The notes under the pieces are model-generated. The model saw nothing but the letters and a program-made list of their open reading frames with translations. It made no database searches and was not told where the DNA came from. Made by a program: the position numbers and the translations under genes. Of a stretch of 64,000 nt of DNA, positions 18,220-27,161 are shown one piece after another; position 1 is the stretch's first letter; the number at the start of each line of letters is the position of its first letter. Origin of the DNA: JABDJX01 sp039942715 (GTDB taxonomy: Bacteria; Pseudomonadota; Alphaproteobacteria; Rhodobacterales; Rhodobacteraceae); assembly GCA_039942715.1 (NCBI GenBank), contig JBDVBY010000001.1, positions 248,001 through 312,000 of the forward strand, in the 5' to 3' direction.

Positions 18220-19359
18220 ATGACCACCAAACGCAGCATTTTCGAAGAGGTCTCAGGCGACACAGCTGTGCAAAGCACGCCCACCAAGGGTGTGATTGAC
18301 AGCGCCAAGCGCGGCGCGCGCGGGCCGATCCGGGCGTGGCTGATGGTGCTGTTTGCGCTTGTGGTGCTGATGATTGCCGTTGGTGGGCTGACGCGGCTGA
18401 CGGACAGCGGGCTGTCGATCACCGAATGGCGCCCCGTGACGGGTGCCGTGCCGCCGATGAATGCCGAGGCATGGGACGTTGAGTTCGAGAAATACCGCGC
18501 AATTCCGGAATATCAGCTGCAAAACAAAGGGATGAGCCTTGAAGAGTTCAAGGTGATCTACTGGTGGGAATGGGGTCATCGCCAGTTGGGCCGTTTTATC
18601 GGGCTTATTTGGGCGGTTGGGTTCTTCTTCTTTCTGGCGACCAAACGCATTCCCACGGGCTGGACAACACGCCTGATCATTCCCGGCGCCCTTGGGGGCT
18701 TACAAGGCGCGATTGGCTGGTGGATGGTCTCCTCAGGTCTTACAGGCACGATGTTAGACGTCGCATCATATCGCCTCGCGCTGCACCTTGGCCTCGCCTT
18801 CGTGATCCTCAGCGTGCTGGCATGGTATATTCTGCTGCTCAACCGTTCGGAAACCGACCTGATGCAAGCCCGGCGCGTGCGAGAACCGCGCCTTGGGCAT
18901 ATGGCCTCTGTCCTAGTAGTGCTGGCCTTCCTGCAAATCCTGATCGGCGCATTGGTCGCGGGCATTGATGCGGGCCGCACGTTTAACGACTGGCCGACCA
19001 TGGCGGGCACGTTCTTTCCGCCGGACGCCTATTACCTGGAGCCCGGCTGGCGGAACTTCTTTGAAAACCCCGGTCTTGTGCAATTCATGCACCGCATCGT
19101 TGGCTATGTCTTGATCATTTACGCGTTGCTGACATGGTTCAAATCGCGCCGCTCGTCCCACGATGCGACACGCACCGCGTTTTCGATGATGTTCGCGATG
19201 ATGTTCCTGCAAATTGTTTTGGGCATCGTCACTGTGCTCTATATCGCACCGCTTCATTTGGCGTTAATCCACCAATTTGGAGCTGTAGTCCTGATCACAC
19301 TGATTTTGCGCGCTAGGTTCTTAACGCACTACCCGATTTCCCAATCCGTAAGGGCCTGA
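18220..19359 (+). CDS. ctaA: Heme A synthase (COX15/CtaA type 2)
   Basis: A 379-residue membrane enzyme that oxidises heme O to heme A for aa3-type cytochrome oxidase. About eight membrane segments are visible; conserved histidines lie in WWEWGHRQLGRFIGL, LALHLGLAF, QFMHRIVGYVL and HLALIHQFGAVV. The signature LTRLTDSGLSITEWRPV is at residues 58-74. The length and the absence of the cysteine pair of Bacillus CtaA place it in the alphaproteobacterial/mitochondrial type. No other oxidase genes are adjacent. Confidence 0.94.
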   Translation: MTTKRSIFEEVSGDTAVQSTPTKGVIDSAKRGARGPIRAWLMVLFALVVLMIAVGGLTRLTDSGLSITEWRPVTGAVPPMNAEAWDVEFEKYRAIPEYQLQNKGMSLEEFKVIYWWEWGHRQLGRFIGLIWAVGFFFFLATKRIPTGWTTRLIIPGALGGLQGAIGWWMVSSGLTGTMLDVASYRLALHLGLAFVILSVLAWYILLLNRSETDLMQARRVREPRLGHMASVLVVLAFLQILIGALVAGIDAGRTFNDWPTMAGTFFPPDAYYLEPGWRNFFENPGLVQFMHRIVGYVLIIYALLTWFKSRRSSHDATRTAFSMMFAMMFLQIVLGIVTVLYIAPLHLALIHQFGAVVLITLILRARFLTHYPISQSVRA

Positions 19360-19361
19360 AC

Positions 19362-20837
19362 ATGTCTGCATTCACCGACCTGATGGCGTTCCAGCGCGAA
19401 ACCGAAGCATTGGGACAGGTGATGGGCCGCCTTGGTTGGGATCAGGAAACGATGATGCCGCTTGGAGCGGCTGAGCAGCGCGCCGAAGAAATGGCCGCAT
19501 TGGACGGCGTTTTGCATCGCAGACGCACCGATCCGAGCATTGGCGAATGGCTCGAGACGGCTGAGGCAAGCGACGAAGTGGGCATACGACACCTCGCGCT
19601 GATCCGCCGCCGCTTTGAAAAGACAGCGAAAATACCGGAAAAGCTTTCGGCCGCTTTAGCACGATCGACGTCGCTGGCGCACCGTACTTGGGCCGAGGCG
19701 CGCGAAACCAACGACTACGATCTTTTCGCGCCCGCGCTGGAAGAGGTGCTTGGGTTGGCGCGTGAAAAGGCGTCGGCACAGGCAAGCGATGGCGCAGGGC
19801 TTTATGACGCGCTTTTGGATGATTACGAACCCGGCGCAACCGAAGAAGATCTGATCGCGATGTTCGGTGCGTTGCGCCCGCGTCTCGTGGATTTGCGCGA
19901 CCGGATCATGGGGTCTGAGCGTTATGTGCCCGGTCTTGATCAAGAGTTTGCCGAAGAGGGCCAGTTGGCTGTGTCCACCGATCTTGCCCGCGCCTTTGGC
20001 TATGACGCGCATCACGGGCGGATCGACAAGGCGGTACATCCGTTTTCCTCTGGCTCGGGGCTAGATGTGCGCATCACGACGCGCACAAGCCTGCGCGATC
20101 CGTTCAATTGTTTTTACTCAACTGTGCACGAGGTCGGTCACGCGTGTTACGAACAAGGCATTGATGATGCTTACCTTTTAACGCCGTTGGGTCGCGGTGT
20201 GTCGATGGGCGTGCATGAAAGCCAAAGCCGCATCTATGAAAACCAACTTGGCCGCGGCCGCGCGTTTTCTGGCTGGCTTTACGAGCGAATGAGCACAGAG
20301 TTTGGTGATTTTGGCGTGACTGATGCGGATAGCTTTTTTGCCGTCGTCAACCGCGTGCAGCCCGGCTTTATCCGCACTGAATCCGACGAGGTGCAATATA
20401 ATCTTCATGTCCTGTTGCGCTTTGATCTCGAGCGCGATCTAGTCGCGGGCCGCTTAGAAGTCAAAGACTTGCCCGAGGCATGGAACACGCGTTTCAAATC
20501 AGACTTTGGCGTGGATGTGGACGAGCCTGCCAATGGTGTCTTGCAAGATGTGCACTGGTCCGAGGCGCTCTTCGGGTATTTCCCGACCTACACTCTGGGC
20601 AATGTTTATGCGGGCTGTCTGAACGCGGCGATGCGAAGTGATCTGCCGGGGTTGGACGGGTATCTGGCCAAAGGCAATACGTCGCCTGCAACGGATTGGC
20701 TCCGCGAAAAAATCCATCAACACGGCGGGCTTTATGAACCTCGTGATTTGATTGAACGCGCGACAGGGCAGGCGCCCTCAGAAGCGCCGTTGTTGGATTA
20801 CCTCGATGAAAAGTTTGGAGCGATCTACGGTGTCTGA
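19362..20837 (+). CDS. Metal-dependent carboxypeptidase, family M32
   Basis: A 491-residue cytoplasmic zinc carboxypeptidase of the Taq type. The HExxH zinc site is in STVHEVGHACYEQG, and the downstream glutamate is in GVHESQSRIYEN. Other family blocks are VHPFSSGSGLDVRITTR, IRTESDEVQYNLHVLLRF and YFPTYTLGNVYAG. ATG 19362 is only 2 bases after ctaA, suggesting co-transcription. The 3' end overlaps the thioesterase gene by 8 bases. Confidence 0.93.
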   Translation: MSAFTDLMAFQRETEALGQVMGRLGWDQETMMPLGAAEQRAEEMAALDGVLHRRRTDPSIGEWLETAEASDEVGIRHLALIRRRFEKTAKIPEKLSAALARSTSLAHRTWAEARETNDYDLFAPALEEVLGLAREKASAQASDGAGLYDALLDDYEPGATEEDLIAMFGALRPRLVDLRDRIMGSERYVPGLDQEFAEEGQLAVSTDLARAFGYDAHHGRIDKAVHPFSSGSGLDVRITTRTSLRDPFNCFYSTVHEVGHACYEQGIDDAYLLTPLGRGVSMGVHESQSRIYENQLGRGRAFSGWLYERMSTEFGDFGVTDADSFFAVVNRVQPGFIRTESDEVQYNLHVLLRFDLERDLVAGRLEVKDLPEAWNTRFKSDFGVDVDEPANGVLQDVHWSEALFGYFPTYTLGNVYAGCLNAAMRSDLPGLDGYLAKGNTSPATDWLREKIHQHGGLYEPRDLIERATGQAPSEAPLLDYLDEKFGAIYGV

Positions 20838-21255
20838 TCCGGTTCTGTCAGCGGATGAGGTGCAGGCCTTCATGGTCGCCGAATTCCCACAAATGGCGGA
20901 TCAGTTCACAATAGAAAACGTCAGCCCGATGTCCGCGCGTGTTTCGATGACGCCAAAAGAGGCCCATCTGCGTCCCGGCGGGACGATCTCGGGGCCAACG
21001 ATCTTTGCGCTGGCCGATTGTGCTGTTTACTTCACGATCATTGCGATGGTCGGGCCAGAGGCGCTGGCGGTCACGACAAATGCGTCTATTGATTTTATGC
21101 GCAAACCGCAGCTTGGCGCGGATTTGGTAGCGGATGTTCAGCTTTTGAAACTGGGACGCGTTCTGGCCGTGGGCGAAGTGCGGGTGCGCAGTCAAGGACG
21201 CGACGCGGTGATTGCGCGCGCAACTTTTACCTATTCGCGCCCGCCTAAGAGTTAA
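20830..21255 (+). CDS. PaaI-family thioesterase (hotdog fold)
   Basis: A 141-residue hotdog-fold protein. The family block HLRPGGTISGPTIFALADCA carries the usual G-G-T-I-S-G pattern and the catalytic acidic residue of the helix. VTTNASIDFMRKPQLGADLV follows. It probably hydrolyses aromatic or medium-chain acyl-CoA esters, substrate unknown. GTG 20830 overlaps the end of the carboxypeptidase gene; the frame is open upstream but has no family similarity there. It ends the trmJ-ctaA-M32 group, followed by a hairpin. Confidence 0.83.
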   Translation: MSDPVLSADEVQAFMVAEFPQMADQFTIENVSPMSARVSMTPKEAHLRPGGTISGPTIFALADCAVYFTIIAMVGPEALAVTTNASIDFMRKPQLGADLVADVQLLKLGRVLAVGEVRVRSQGRDAVIARATFTYSRPPKS

Positions 21256-21281
21256 GGTTTCATCTCTTTCGAGACGACTGA

Positions 21282-21302
21282 CCGGGGGACTACATCCCCC
21301 GG
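21282..21302. terminator. Hairpin between convergent genes
   Basis: CCGGGGGA and TCCCCCGG form a perfect 8-bp stem around a 5-base loop, between the ends of the thioesterase and helicase genes. There is no long T-run; it may end transcription from both sides. Confidence 0.55.
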
Positions 21303-21336
21303 ACCGCCTAAGGTATTGTTAAACCGTAAAGAAGGT

Positions 21337-22602
21337 TTAGGCAGCGCGCTTGGCTTGCTTGGCGCGTCCGCCGGGGCGACGTCTGCGCCGCCCGCCACCA
21401 TTGCCGCCGCCAGGTTTTCCGCCACCACCGCCGCCAAAACGTTTCTTGGGCTTGCCACCGGCACGTTCCGCCATTTCTTCCCAAGGTTTGCCAGAGGCCA
21501 CAGGAATGTCCTTCTTCAAAACCTTCTGAATACCACGCAATTCTGAGGTTTCATCCGGTGAGCAAAATGCAATCGCCTCGCCTTCGCGGCCCGCACGCGC
21601 GGTGCGGCCAATTCGGTGCACGTAGTTCTCTGACACGTTCGGCAGGTCGAAGTTATATACATAAGCGATATCGTCGATATCAATGCCACGTGCTGCCACA
21701 TCGGTGGCCACCAGCACATCAATCTGGCCGGCTTTGAACTCGCGGATTGCCCGGTCGCGCTGACCTTGGCTTTTGTTGCCGTGGATGGAGCTGGCGTTAA
21801 AACCTGCTTTCACCAAGTTCTTCATCAACCGTTCCGAGCCGTGCTTTGTGCGCGCAAACACAAGGCTGCGCCCGGTGTTTTTGCCCAAAAGCTCGATCAA
21901 CAGACCTTGTTTTTGGCTTTGCACTACGAAGTGCACCGATTGCGTGATCTTGTCTGCGGCCACACCGGGGCGGGCGACTTCGACGCGCACGGGATCGGTG
22001 AGGTACTCTTTTGACAGATCCGCCATCAGCTTTGGCATCGTGGCCGAAAACAGCATGGTTTGACGTTCTTTTGGCAGCAAAGGTGCAATCCGGCGCAGCG
22101 CATGGATAAAGCCCATGTCGAGCATCTGATCTGCCTCATCCAACACTAGGTAGCGCGCGGCAGAGAGGTTCACAGCGCGACGATCCAGCAGGTCAATCAA
22201 GCGGCCCGGTGTGGCGACCATCAGATCGATGCCGCGTTTGGCCGCTTCGATTTGTTTGTTGATCGACGCCCCACCTGTGACAAGCGACAGTTTCAGGTGC
22301 GACCCACGGGTCAGACCCTGCATAGTTTCATAGATTTGGCGCGCAAGTTCGCGGGTCGGGGCCAGAACAAGCCCGTGAATGTGATGTGGCTTTGGTTTTT
22401 CGCCTACGCTGTTGAGCCCTTGCAAAAGGGGCAGGCCAAAGGCCAGCGTTTTGCCAGTACCGGTTTGGGCAAGGCCCATCACATCGCGCCCATCAAGCGC
22501 ATGTGGGATCGCCTGAGTTTGAATTGGCGTGGTCTTGCTAATGCCTTGCTCGGTCAGTTTCGCCACAAGTCGGGGGTTAAGCCCCATGCTTTCGAATTCC
22601 AT
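21337..22602 (-). CDS. DEAD-box RNA helicase (RhlE-like)
   Basis: A 421-residue ATP-dependent RNA helicase. Visible motifs in order are Q motif GISKTTPIQTQAIP, Walker A AQTGTGKT, PTRELARQ, DEAD, SAT, and HRIGRTARAGREGEAIAF. After residue about 370 there is a basic Gly/Arg-rich tail (GGGGGGKPGGGNGGGRRRRR), typical of RNA-binding extensions in RhlE-type helicases. I chose ATG 22602, which has AAAGGA 9 bases upstream; the frame is open to 22728. It likely acts in ribosome assembly or RNA decay. Confidence 0.92.
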   Translation of the reverse strand: MEFESMGLNPRLVAKLTEQGISKTTPIQTQAIPHALDGRDVMGLAQTGTGKTLAFGLPLLQGLNSVGEKPKPHHIHGLVLAPTRELARQIYETMQGLTRGSHLKLSLVTGGASINKQIEAAKRGIDLMVATPGRLIDLLDRRAVNLSAARYLVLDEADQMLDMGFIHALRRIAPLLPKERQTMLFSATMPKLMADLSKEYLTDPVRVEVARPGVAADKITQSVHFVVQSQKQGLLIELLGKNTGRSLVFARTKHGSERLMKNLVKAGFNASSIHGNKSQGQRDRAIREFKAGQIDVLVATDVAARGIDIDDIAYVYNFDLPNVSENYVHRIGRTARAGREGEAIAFCSPDETSELRGIQKVLKKDIPVASGKPWEEMAERAGGKPKKRFGGGGGGKPGGGNGGGRRRRRPGGRAKQAKRAA

Positions 22603-22825
22603 TCGAATATCCTTTGTCGCCGCGCCCAGTTCATGTGTTGGCGCGCGCATATACTTTTGGCCCGACACATGTGCGGGCTTTAACAGGTGCGCCAGCCATC
22701 CAAAGAAACCCTTCGGATCCGGCGTCATCCCCTGCGTGATTGTGGGAAGATTTGGTTTGTCGCTTGTGGTGTGGCGGCCTTGTTCGGCAGCGCCGTCTGC
22801 TCACGCGGCAGGTCAAAAACGACGA

Positions 22826-22847
22826 TGCACGCCGTATGAGGCGTGCA
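22826..22847. other. Perfect inverted repeat upstream of the helicase gene
   Basis: TGCACGCC and GGCGTGCA are separated by 6 bases (GTATGA). It sits about 225 bases upstream of the helicase start and 50 bases past the end of the small minus-strand gene at 22898. There is no T-run. It could be a terminator for that gene or a protein-binding site. Confidence 0.4.
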
Positions 22848-22897
22848 CGTTGGTATGTCAACCACCCGAAACTAAGGGTGGGAATGATCGTGATGTA

Positions 22898-23083
22898 TCA
22901 GTCGAAAACCGATGTGCTTTGGCTTGGAATCGGCTTGGTCATTACTCGATTGCGACGAAATTCGCGCAAGGAGTTCAGCTCTTCGTCACCTTCGGGCTGG
23001 TTTTCTTTGGAAAGGTGCACATCATTCGCCCGCTTGGCAGGCTTGGCAAAAGTGTTGCGGATGGCTTGCATGGTGTTCATCAT
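22898..23083 (-). CDS. Small hypothetical protein
   Basis: A 61-residue protein with a normal, charged composition (MNTMQAIRNTFAKPAKRAND; ELNSLREFRRNRVMTKPI). ATG 23083 follows TAGGTCTCAAT, a plausible ribosome-binding site. It fills an otherwise empty 570-base gap between moaA and the helicase gene on the same strand, and an inverted repeat follows it. No family recognised; it could be a chance frame. Confidence 0.4.
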   Translation of the reverse strand: MMNTMQAIRNTFAKPAKRANDVHLSKENQPEGDEELNSLREFRRNRVMTKPIPSQSTSVFD

Positions 23084-23174
23084 ATTGAGACCTAAAAAAT
23101 CGTTAACAATGTCACTAATGCACGCAAAATGTGGCGGAATTAAGGAATACGCCTAAATTTTTCGTCAAAAGCGG

Positions 23175-24182
23175 TTAGCCGCCGGTGTGACTCATGTGAC
23201 GCGAAACCTGACCGTCTGCTTTTTGCCTGGAATAGTCAAAGTCATGGCCCTTTGGCTTAAGCGCAATTGCAGCGCGAATGGCCTCTTCTAAAGGCGTATC
23301 GCTTTCTGAGGCACGCAACGGCGCGCGCAGGTCGGCGTTGTCTTCTTGCCCAAGACACATGAACAACTCGCCGGTGCAGGTCAGGCGCACGCGGTTGCAA
23401 CTCTCACAGAAGTTATGTGTCAGCGGTGTGATAAACCCAAGCTGCTGACCCGTTTCAGTTAACTCTACATAGCGCGCAGGGCCGCCGGTGCGGTGATCCA
23501 GGTCTTTAAGGGTGTATTCCTGTGCCAATTGGGTGCGCAGGTCTTTTAGCGACCAATATTGGCCAACGCGGTCTTCCTCGCCCATGTCACCCATCGGCAT
23601 GACTTCGATGAATGTCAGATCGACATCGCGCGCAGCGCACCACTTTGTCAGGGTGAACAACTCATCTTCGTTAAACCCCTTAAGTGCGACACAATTGATC
23701 TTTACACAAAGTCCGGCTTTTTGTGCCGCATCAATGCCGTCCAAAACCTTGGAAAGCTTGCCCCAACGGGTCACGCGTGCGAATTTCTCATCATCAAGCG
23801 TATCAAGCGAGACATTGATCCGTCGCACGCCCGTAGCATAAAGATCGTCGGCAAAACGCCCCAGTTGTGAGCCATTGGTTGTGAGCGTTAGCTCTTTAAG
23901 CGCCCCGCTCTCCAGATGCCGCGTCATCCCTTGGAAAAACGTCATGATATCACGGCGTACAAGCGGCTCACCGCCCGTAATGCGCAGTTTTTCAACGCCC
24001 ATGCGGATAAAGGTCGAGCACATGCGATCCAGCTCCTCGAGCGTCAAAAGCTCTTTCTTTGGCAGGAAGGTCATGTTCTCCGACATGCAATAGACACAGC
24101 GGAAGTCGCAGCGGTCGGTGACGGAAACACGCAGGTAAGAGATCGCGCGCTGAAACGGGTCTATCAAAGGAACTAGGCTCAT
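23175..24182 (-). CDS. moaA: GTP 3',8-cyclase (molybdenum cofactor synthesis)
   Basis: A 335-residue radical SAM enzyme that, with MoaC, converts GTP to cyclic pyranopterin phosphate. The SAM-binding cluster is in CDFRCVYCMSE (CxxxCxxC). The second cluster is in HNFCESCNRVRLTCTGELFMC. The GTP-binding C-terminal tail ends RHMSHTGG with the conserved double glycine. Family blocks RISVTDRC-like (LRVSVTDRCDFRC) and LRITGGEPLVR are present. The gene is alone, divergent from the lipoprotein gene. Confidence 0.96.
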   Translation of the reverse strand: MSLVPLIDPFQRAISYLRVSVTDRCDFRCVYCMSENMTFLPKKELLTLEELDRMCSTFIRMGVEKLRITGGEPLVRRDIMTFFQGMTRHLESGALKELTLTTNGSQLGRFADDLYATGVRRINVSLDTLDDEKFARVTRWGKLSKVLDGIDAAQKAGLCVKINCVALKGFNEDELFTLTKWCAARDVDLTFIEVMPMGDMGEEDRVGQYWSLKDLRTQLAQEYTLKDLDHRTGGPARYVELTETGQQLGFITPLTHNFCESCNRVRLTCTGELFMCLGQEDNADLRAPLRASESDTPLEEAIRAAIALKPKGHDFDYSRQKADGQVSRHMSHTGG

Positions 24183-24275
24183 GTCGTTAAGCTACGTCGC
24201 GCAAAGAACCGCTGCAAGGCTTGTGATATATTTCGCCCTGTTGAAGCCAGCGGCGCAAAGCCATACGTTTCGTGC

Positions 24276-24740
24276 ATGAAATACATTCTTCCCCTCGTAA
24301 CCTTGCCGCTGATGGGCTGTGCTCAGCTTGGGCTGCCTATGCAAAACGAACCAGTAGCGACCGCCCCTGCGCCCGCCGCCACAGATAGCACAGCAGCGCC
24401 ACCACCGCCGCAAGCCGCGCGCACTGTTGAACAGTTTGACACCACCACTGCCGAACAGCGCGCGGCCGCCGCTGCACCAGCAAGTGGCGGTGCGTCTTTA
24501 GGCACAGCCGTTGCGTCTTTAGGGGATCCGTCCCAGCCGGGTTTTTGGGTTGAGACCGATTTGGTCAGTGCTGTGGGCAGCGGACGCATCACGCTGATTG
24601 CAAGCGGTCAAAGTGTTGAAGTCGAGCTACGCCCGATTGGGGGCGGTTCGGCGCGCGTGTCGCTGGCGGCGTGGCGATTGCTTGAGGTGCCGCTGACCGA
24701 TCTGGCCGAGATAGAGATTTTCTTAGGCGACAGCGCTTAG
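24276..24740 (+). CDS. Hypothetical lipoprotein
   Basis: A 154-residue predicted lipoprotein. The signal peptide MKYILPLVTLPLMGC ends in a lipobox with the modified Cys at residue 15. A Pro/Ala/Thr-rich linker covers about residues 26-75, and a compact C-terminal domain starts at GDPSQPGFWVETDLV and contains ASGQSVEVELRPIGGG. This C-terminal pattern is common in Rhodobacteraceae lipoproteins of unknown function. The start has no strong ribosome-binding site. It ends by overlapping the convergent binding-protein gene by 4 bases. Confidence 0.72.
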   Translation: MKYILPLVTLPLMGCAQLGLPMQNEPVATAPAPAATDSTAAPPPPQAARTVEQFDTTTAEQRAAAAAPASGGASLGTAVASLGDPSQPGFWVETDLVSAVGSGRITLIASGQSVEVELRPIGGGSARVSLAAWRLLEVPLTDLAEIEIFLGDSA

Positions 24741-26068
24741 GCGAACCAACCACGTTCGGCGATGCGCAGGGGGTCAAAAGTGCCTTGCGGCGTTGTTAAA
24801 TGCGCGCGATGGGCGTGAATATCGTTGGCAATCAACGGGTAAACATGCCCCAAATCTTCCAGATGATTCAGCGCTTGATCCTGAAGAGCGGCCTTTTCGG
24901 AAGCGTTTTTAGCCGCGCGCATTTGCCAGATCATCGTCTCAAGCTGGGAGTCATGGTGCTGTGCGAGGATTTCGGCCAAGGTCCAGTCGAATGTAGGGCG
25001 TAACCGCTGCCGCGCCGCGATCAGATCCGGAGCGTTTGGATCAATGCGCAGAGTGTGTCCTTGTTTTTCGCCCATTTGCGTCACAAGAGACACCATCTCT
25101 TGCCCACCTGGAAAGCCATCCTTTGGCGGTGCAAGACGGATCGTTTGCGTCTGCGGGCGCGGGCCTTTGGAAGCGCTACCGCGCGCGTGCCCATGCCCGA
25201 GGAGGACCTTGTGCGCCAAATCGCGTCTGTCTGTCATATCGTTCAATGCGCGCCCAATATCAGGCGATGCGGTGTGGCTGCGCGCAAAGCCGTAAAGCGC
25301 TGCGGCTTGATTCTCGACCACATTGATTTCGGACGAATGCGCCAAAAGCGCGAACATGCCCGGATCGACGTCTTCAATCAGATCAACTTCGTCGTTTAAC
25401 AAGGCCGTCAGACGCGCCGCAGGCTTGGGTAGGGGGATCAGATCAACAGCTTCGAAATGCCCGCGCCCAATTTTCCAGGGATCACTGCGTTTGTGTAGAC
25501 GCGCGTGGGGTGAGCCGGCTTCGGTGCGAGGCAGATAAACGCCTGTTCCAGCGCCGCTCGGCGCGCGTATAGTCAAGGCAGGGTCGCTCAGAACCCAGGC
25601 AAAATCAGCGTTGGGGCGGATGAGATCAATCAACACCCGATCCGGGCGTTCGGCGCGTATGGCCTTGATCTGACCGCGCAACCCAGGTGTCTCGGTTGCG
25701 TTCAGCGTTGCAATCACGTGGGAGGCGTCAAATGGCGTTCCATCGGCAAACGTCACGTCAGAGCGCAGATCAAACACCCAGCTTTGAGCTGCGCGCGTTG
25801 CGGTGAAAGACGCCGCTAACTCGCCAATAAGGGCTCCGTCGGGTGTGACCTCTAACAACGTGTTTCCCGTGGCCAACGCCTGCATATCGGCAAGTCTGTC
25901 CGCGCTCGCGACACCGATGCGCAACACGCCGCCTGATTTGGGCTGTGCAGCTTGGGCTTTTTGGGCCAATGACGTGGCCGTTGGCAGGGTCACACCAGTC
26001 GCTAAAGCAGACATAATAAAGCGTCGGCGATTGATCTCGCCCCGCTTCAACCGCTCGGTTTGGCGCAT
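24737..26068 (-). CDS. ABC transporter substrate-binding protein, peptide/nickel type (family 5)
   Basis: A 443-residue exported solute-binding protein. The twin-arginine motif NRRRFIMSALATG at residues about 12-25 suggests Tat export. SBP family 5 segments are seen: LEVTPDGALIGELAASF and WVFDLRSDVTFADGTPFDA. It is shorter than typical OppA-type proteins (about 500-530 residues), missing part of the middle region. No permease or ATPase genes are beside it, so its transporter partner is unknown. Start 26068 keeps the Tat motif near the N terminus; ATG 26107 is an alternative, and neither has a clear ribosome-binding site. Confidence 0.75.
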   Translation of the reverse strand: MRQTERLKRGEINRRRFIMSALATGVTLPTATSLAQKAQAAQPKSGGVLRIGVASADRLADMQALATGNTLLEVTPDGALIGELAASFTATRAAQSWVFDLRSDVTFADGTPFDASHVIATLNATETPGLRGQIKAIRAERPDRVLIDLIRPNADFAWVLSDPALTIRAPSGAGTGVYLPRTEAGSPHARLHKRSDPWKIGRGHFEAVDLIPLPKPAARLTALLNDEVDLIEDVDPGMFALLAHSSEINVVENQAAALYGFARSHTASPDIGRALNDMTDRRDLAHKVLLGHGHARGSASKGPRPQTQTIRLAPPKDGFPGGQEMVSLVTQMGEKQGHTLRIDPNAPDLIAARQRLRPTFDWTLAEILAQHHDSQLETMIWQMRAAKNASEKAALQDQALNHLEDLGHVYPLIANDIHAHRAHLTTPQGTFDPLRIAERGWFA

Positions 26069-26182
26069 GATATGAGTTTTGCCCGTCACAGCGCGCAGTT
26101 TGCACATAATTTTAGATGTTCAGCAAGCAATCTGCTTGCGACGTTAGGTTGGTCTTAAGGATGACTGTCGCAAACTTGATGG

Positions 26183-27157
26183 ATGACAGATCTTTCTTGG
26201 CTCGATCATGTTCCAACACCTGCGTTTGCCTTTAAGGCGGACGATAAAAACGTGGCGCACATACTGTTTTGGAACTTGGCAATGGAAGGGCATTCTCAAG
26301 TGCCTAGTGAAATGGCCACGGATGACAAGCTTGCTGTTTTATCGCAACGTTTACTGCGAGCCAGTAAGCGGCGCGCCAAAAGCGCCAGCTTGGGTTCGCT
26401 CGGCAGTTTTGAGTTCAAAGTCATGCCAGACGGCGTTGTGATTGCAACGCTAAGCGGGCGTGTAAAACGTGAAGCCGAAGATGAAAAAGTTATGTTTCTG
26501 GCGATGGCCGCGCATGACTTGCGCTCACCTCGGCGCCAAATCCGCAACCTTTTGGACGAAGTGCGCGAAGGCTTTCAGGACATGGGAGATAGTAAGCTTG
26601 AGCTCTTGAACATGATCGAAGAGGTGGGGGAACGGGCACGCGTTTTCACCAACGATGTCATTACCTACACGTGGGCAACGCACATCCAGCAGGCGCAAAC
26701 GGATCGCTTAAACCTGTTAGAGTATGCTTCTGATATTTTTCAAACCGTCGATCCGTCCCATAAACATGACCTTACTTGCCCTGAGATCACCGCTAACACC
26801 GACAAGCTGGCGCTTCAGATCGCCTTGCGCAACTTGTTTGACAACGCGGTGCGCCATGGCGGCAAAACTAGGATGATGATCAGTTTGCAGGTGGAAGAGG
26901 TGCCTGAGATGAATACGCTTCGGTTTACGGTGGTCGATGACGGCAAAGGTCTCGCTTCGCCTGCTGATTTCTTCATTACCGCCACCGATTTGCGCAAAAG
27001 CAGCAGTTTTGGGCTGATGGGCGTTAAGCGTTTGATCGAAGAACGCGGGGGAGAGATTTCCGCGATAGAGCCCCGTGAGGGCTCAGGCAGCGCAATAACG
27101 TTCACGCTGCCTGGAAATTTGGTAAACGACGCGGCGGATAAGGCCGCATCAGCGTAA
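26183..27157 (+). CDS. Soluble sensor histidine kinase
   Basis: A 324-residue cytoplasmic kinase. A PAS-like N-terminal region covers residues about 1-95 (VPTPAFAFKAD; GVVIATLSGRV). The phospho-acceptor box is MAAHDLRSPRRQIRNLL with His111; the residue after SP is Arg rather than the usual Leu. The ATPase domain has N box LRNLFDNAVRHGG, G1 VVDDGKGLA, and G2 FGLMGVKRLIEERGGE. There is no membrane segment. No response regulator is adjacent, so it is an orphan kinase. It lies next to the amt gene on the opposite strand, but no functional link is shown. Confidence 0.82.
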   Translation: MTDLSWLDHVPTPAFAFKADDKNVAHILFWNLAMEGHSQVPSEMATDDKLAVLSQRLLRASKRRAKSASLGSLGSFEFKVMPDGVVIATLSGRVKREAEDEKVMFLAMAAHDLRSPRRQIRNLLDEVREGFQDMGDSKLELLNMIEEVGERARVFTNDVITYTWATHIQQAQTDRLNLLEYASDIFQTVDPSHKHDLTCPEITANTDKLALQIALRNLFDNAVRHGGKTRMMISLQVEEVPEMNTLRFTVVDDGKGLASPADFFITATDLRKSSSFGLMGVKRLIEERGGEISAIEPREGSGSAITFTLPGNLVNDAADKAASA

Positions 27158-27161
27158 CGCC

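Noticed and set aside
22740..23156. 138-codon plus-strand frame
   Set aside because: Composition unlike a real protein and it overlaps a better minus-strand candidate.
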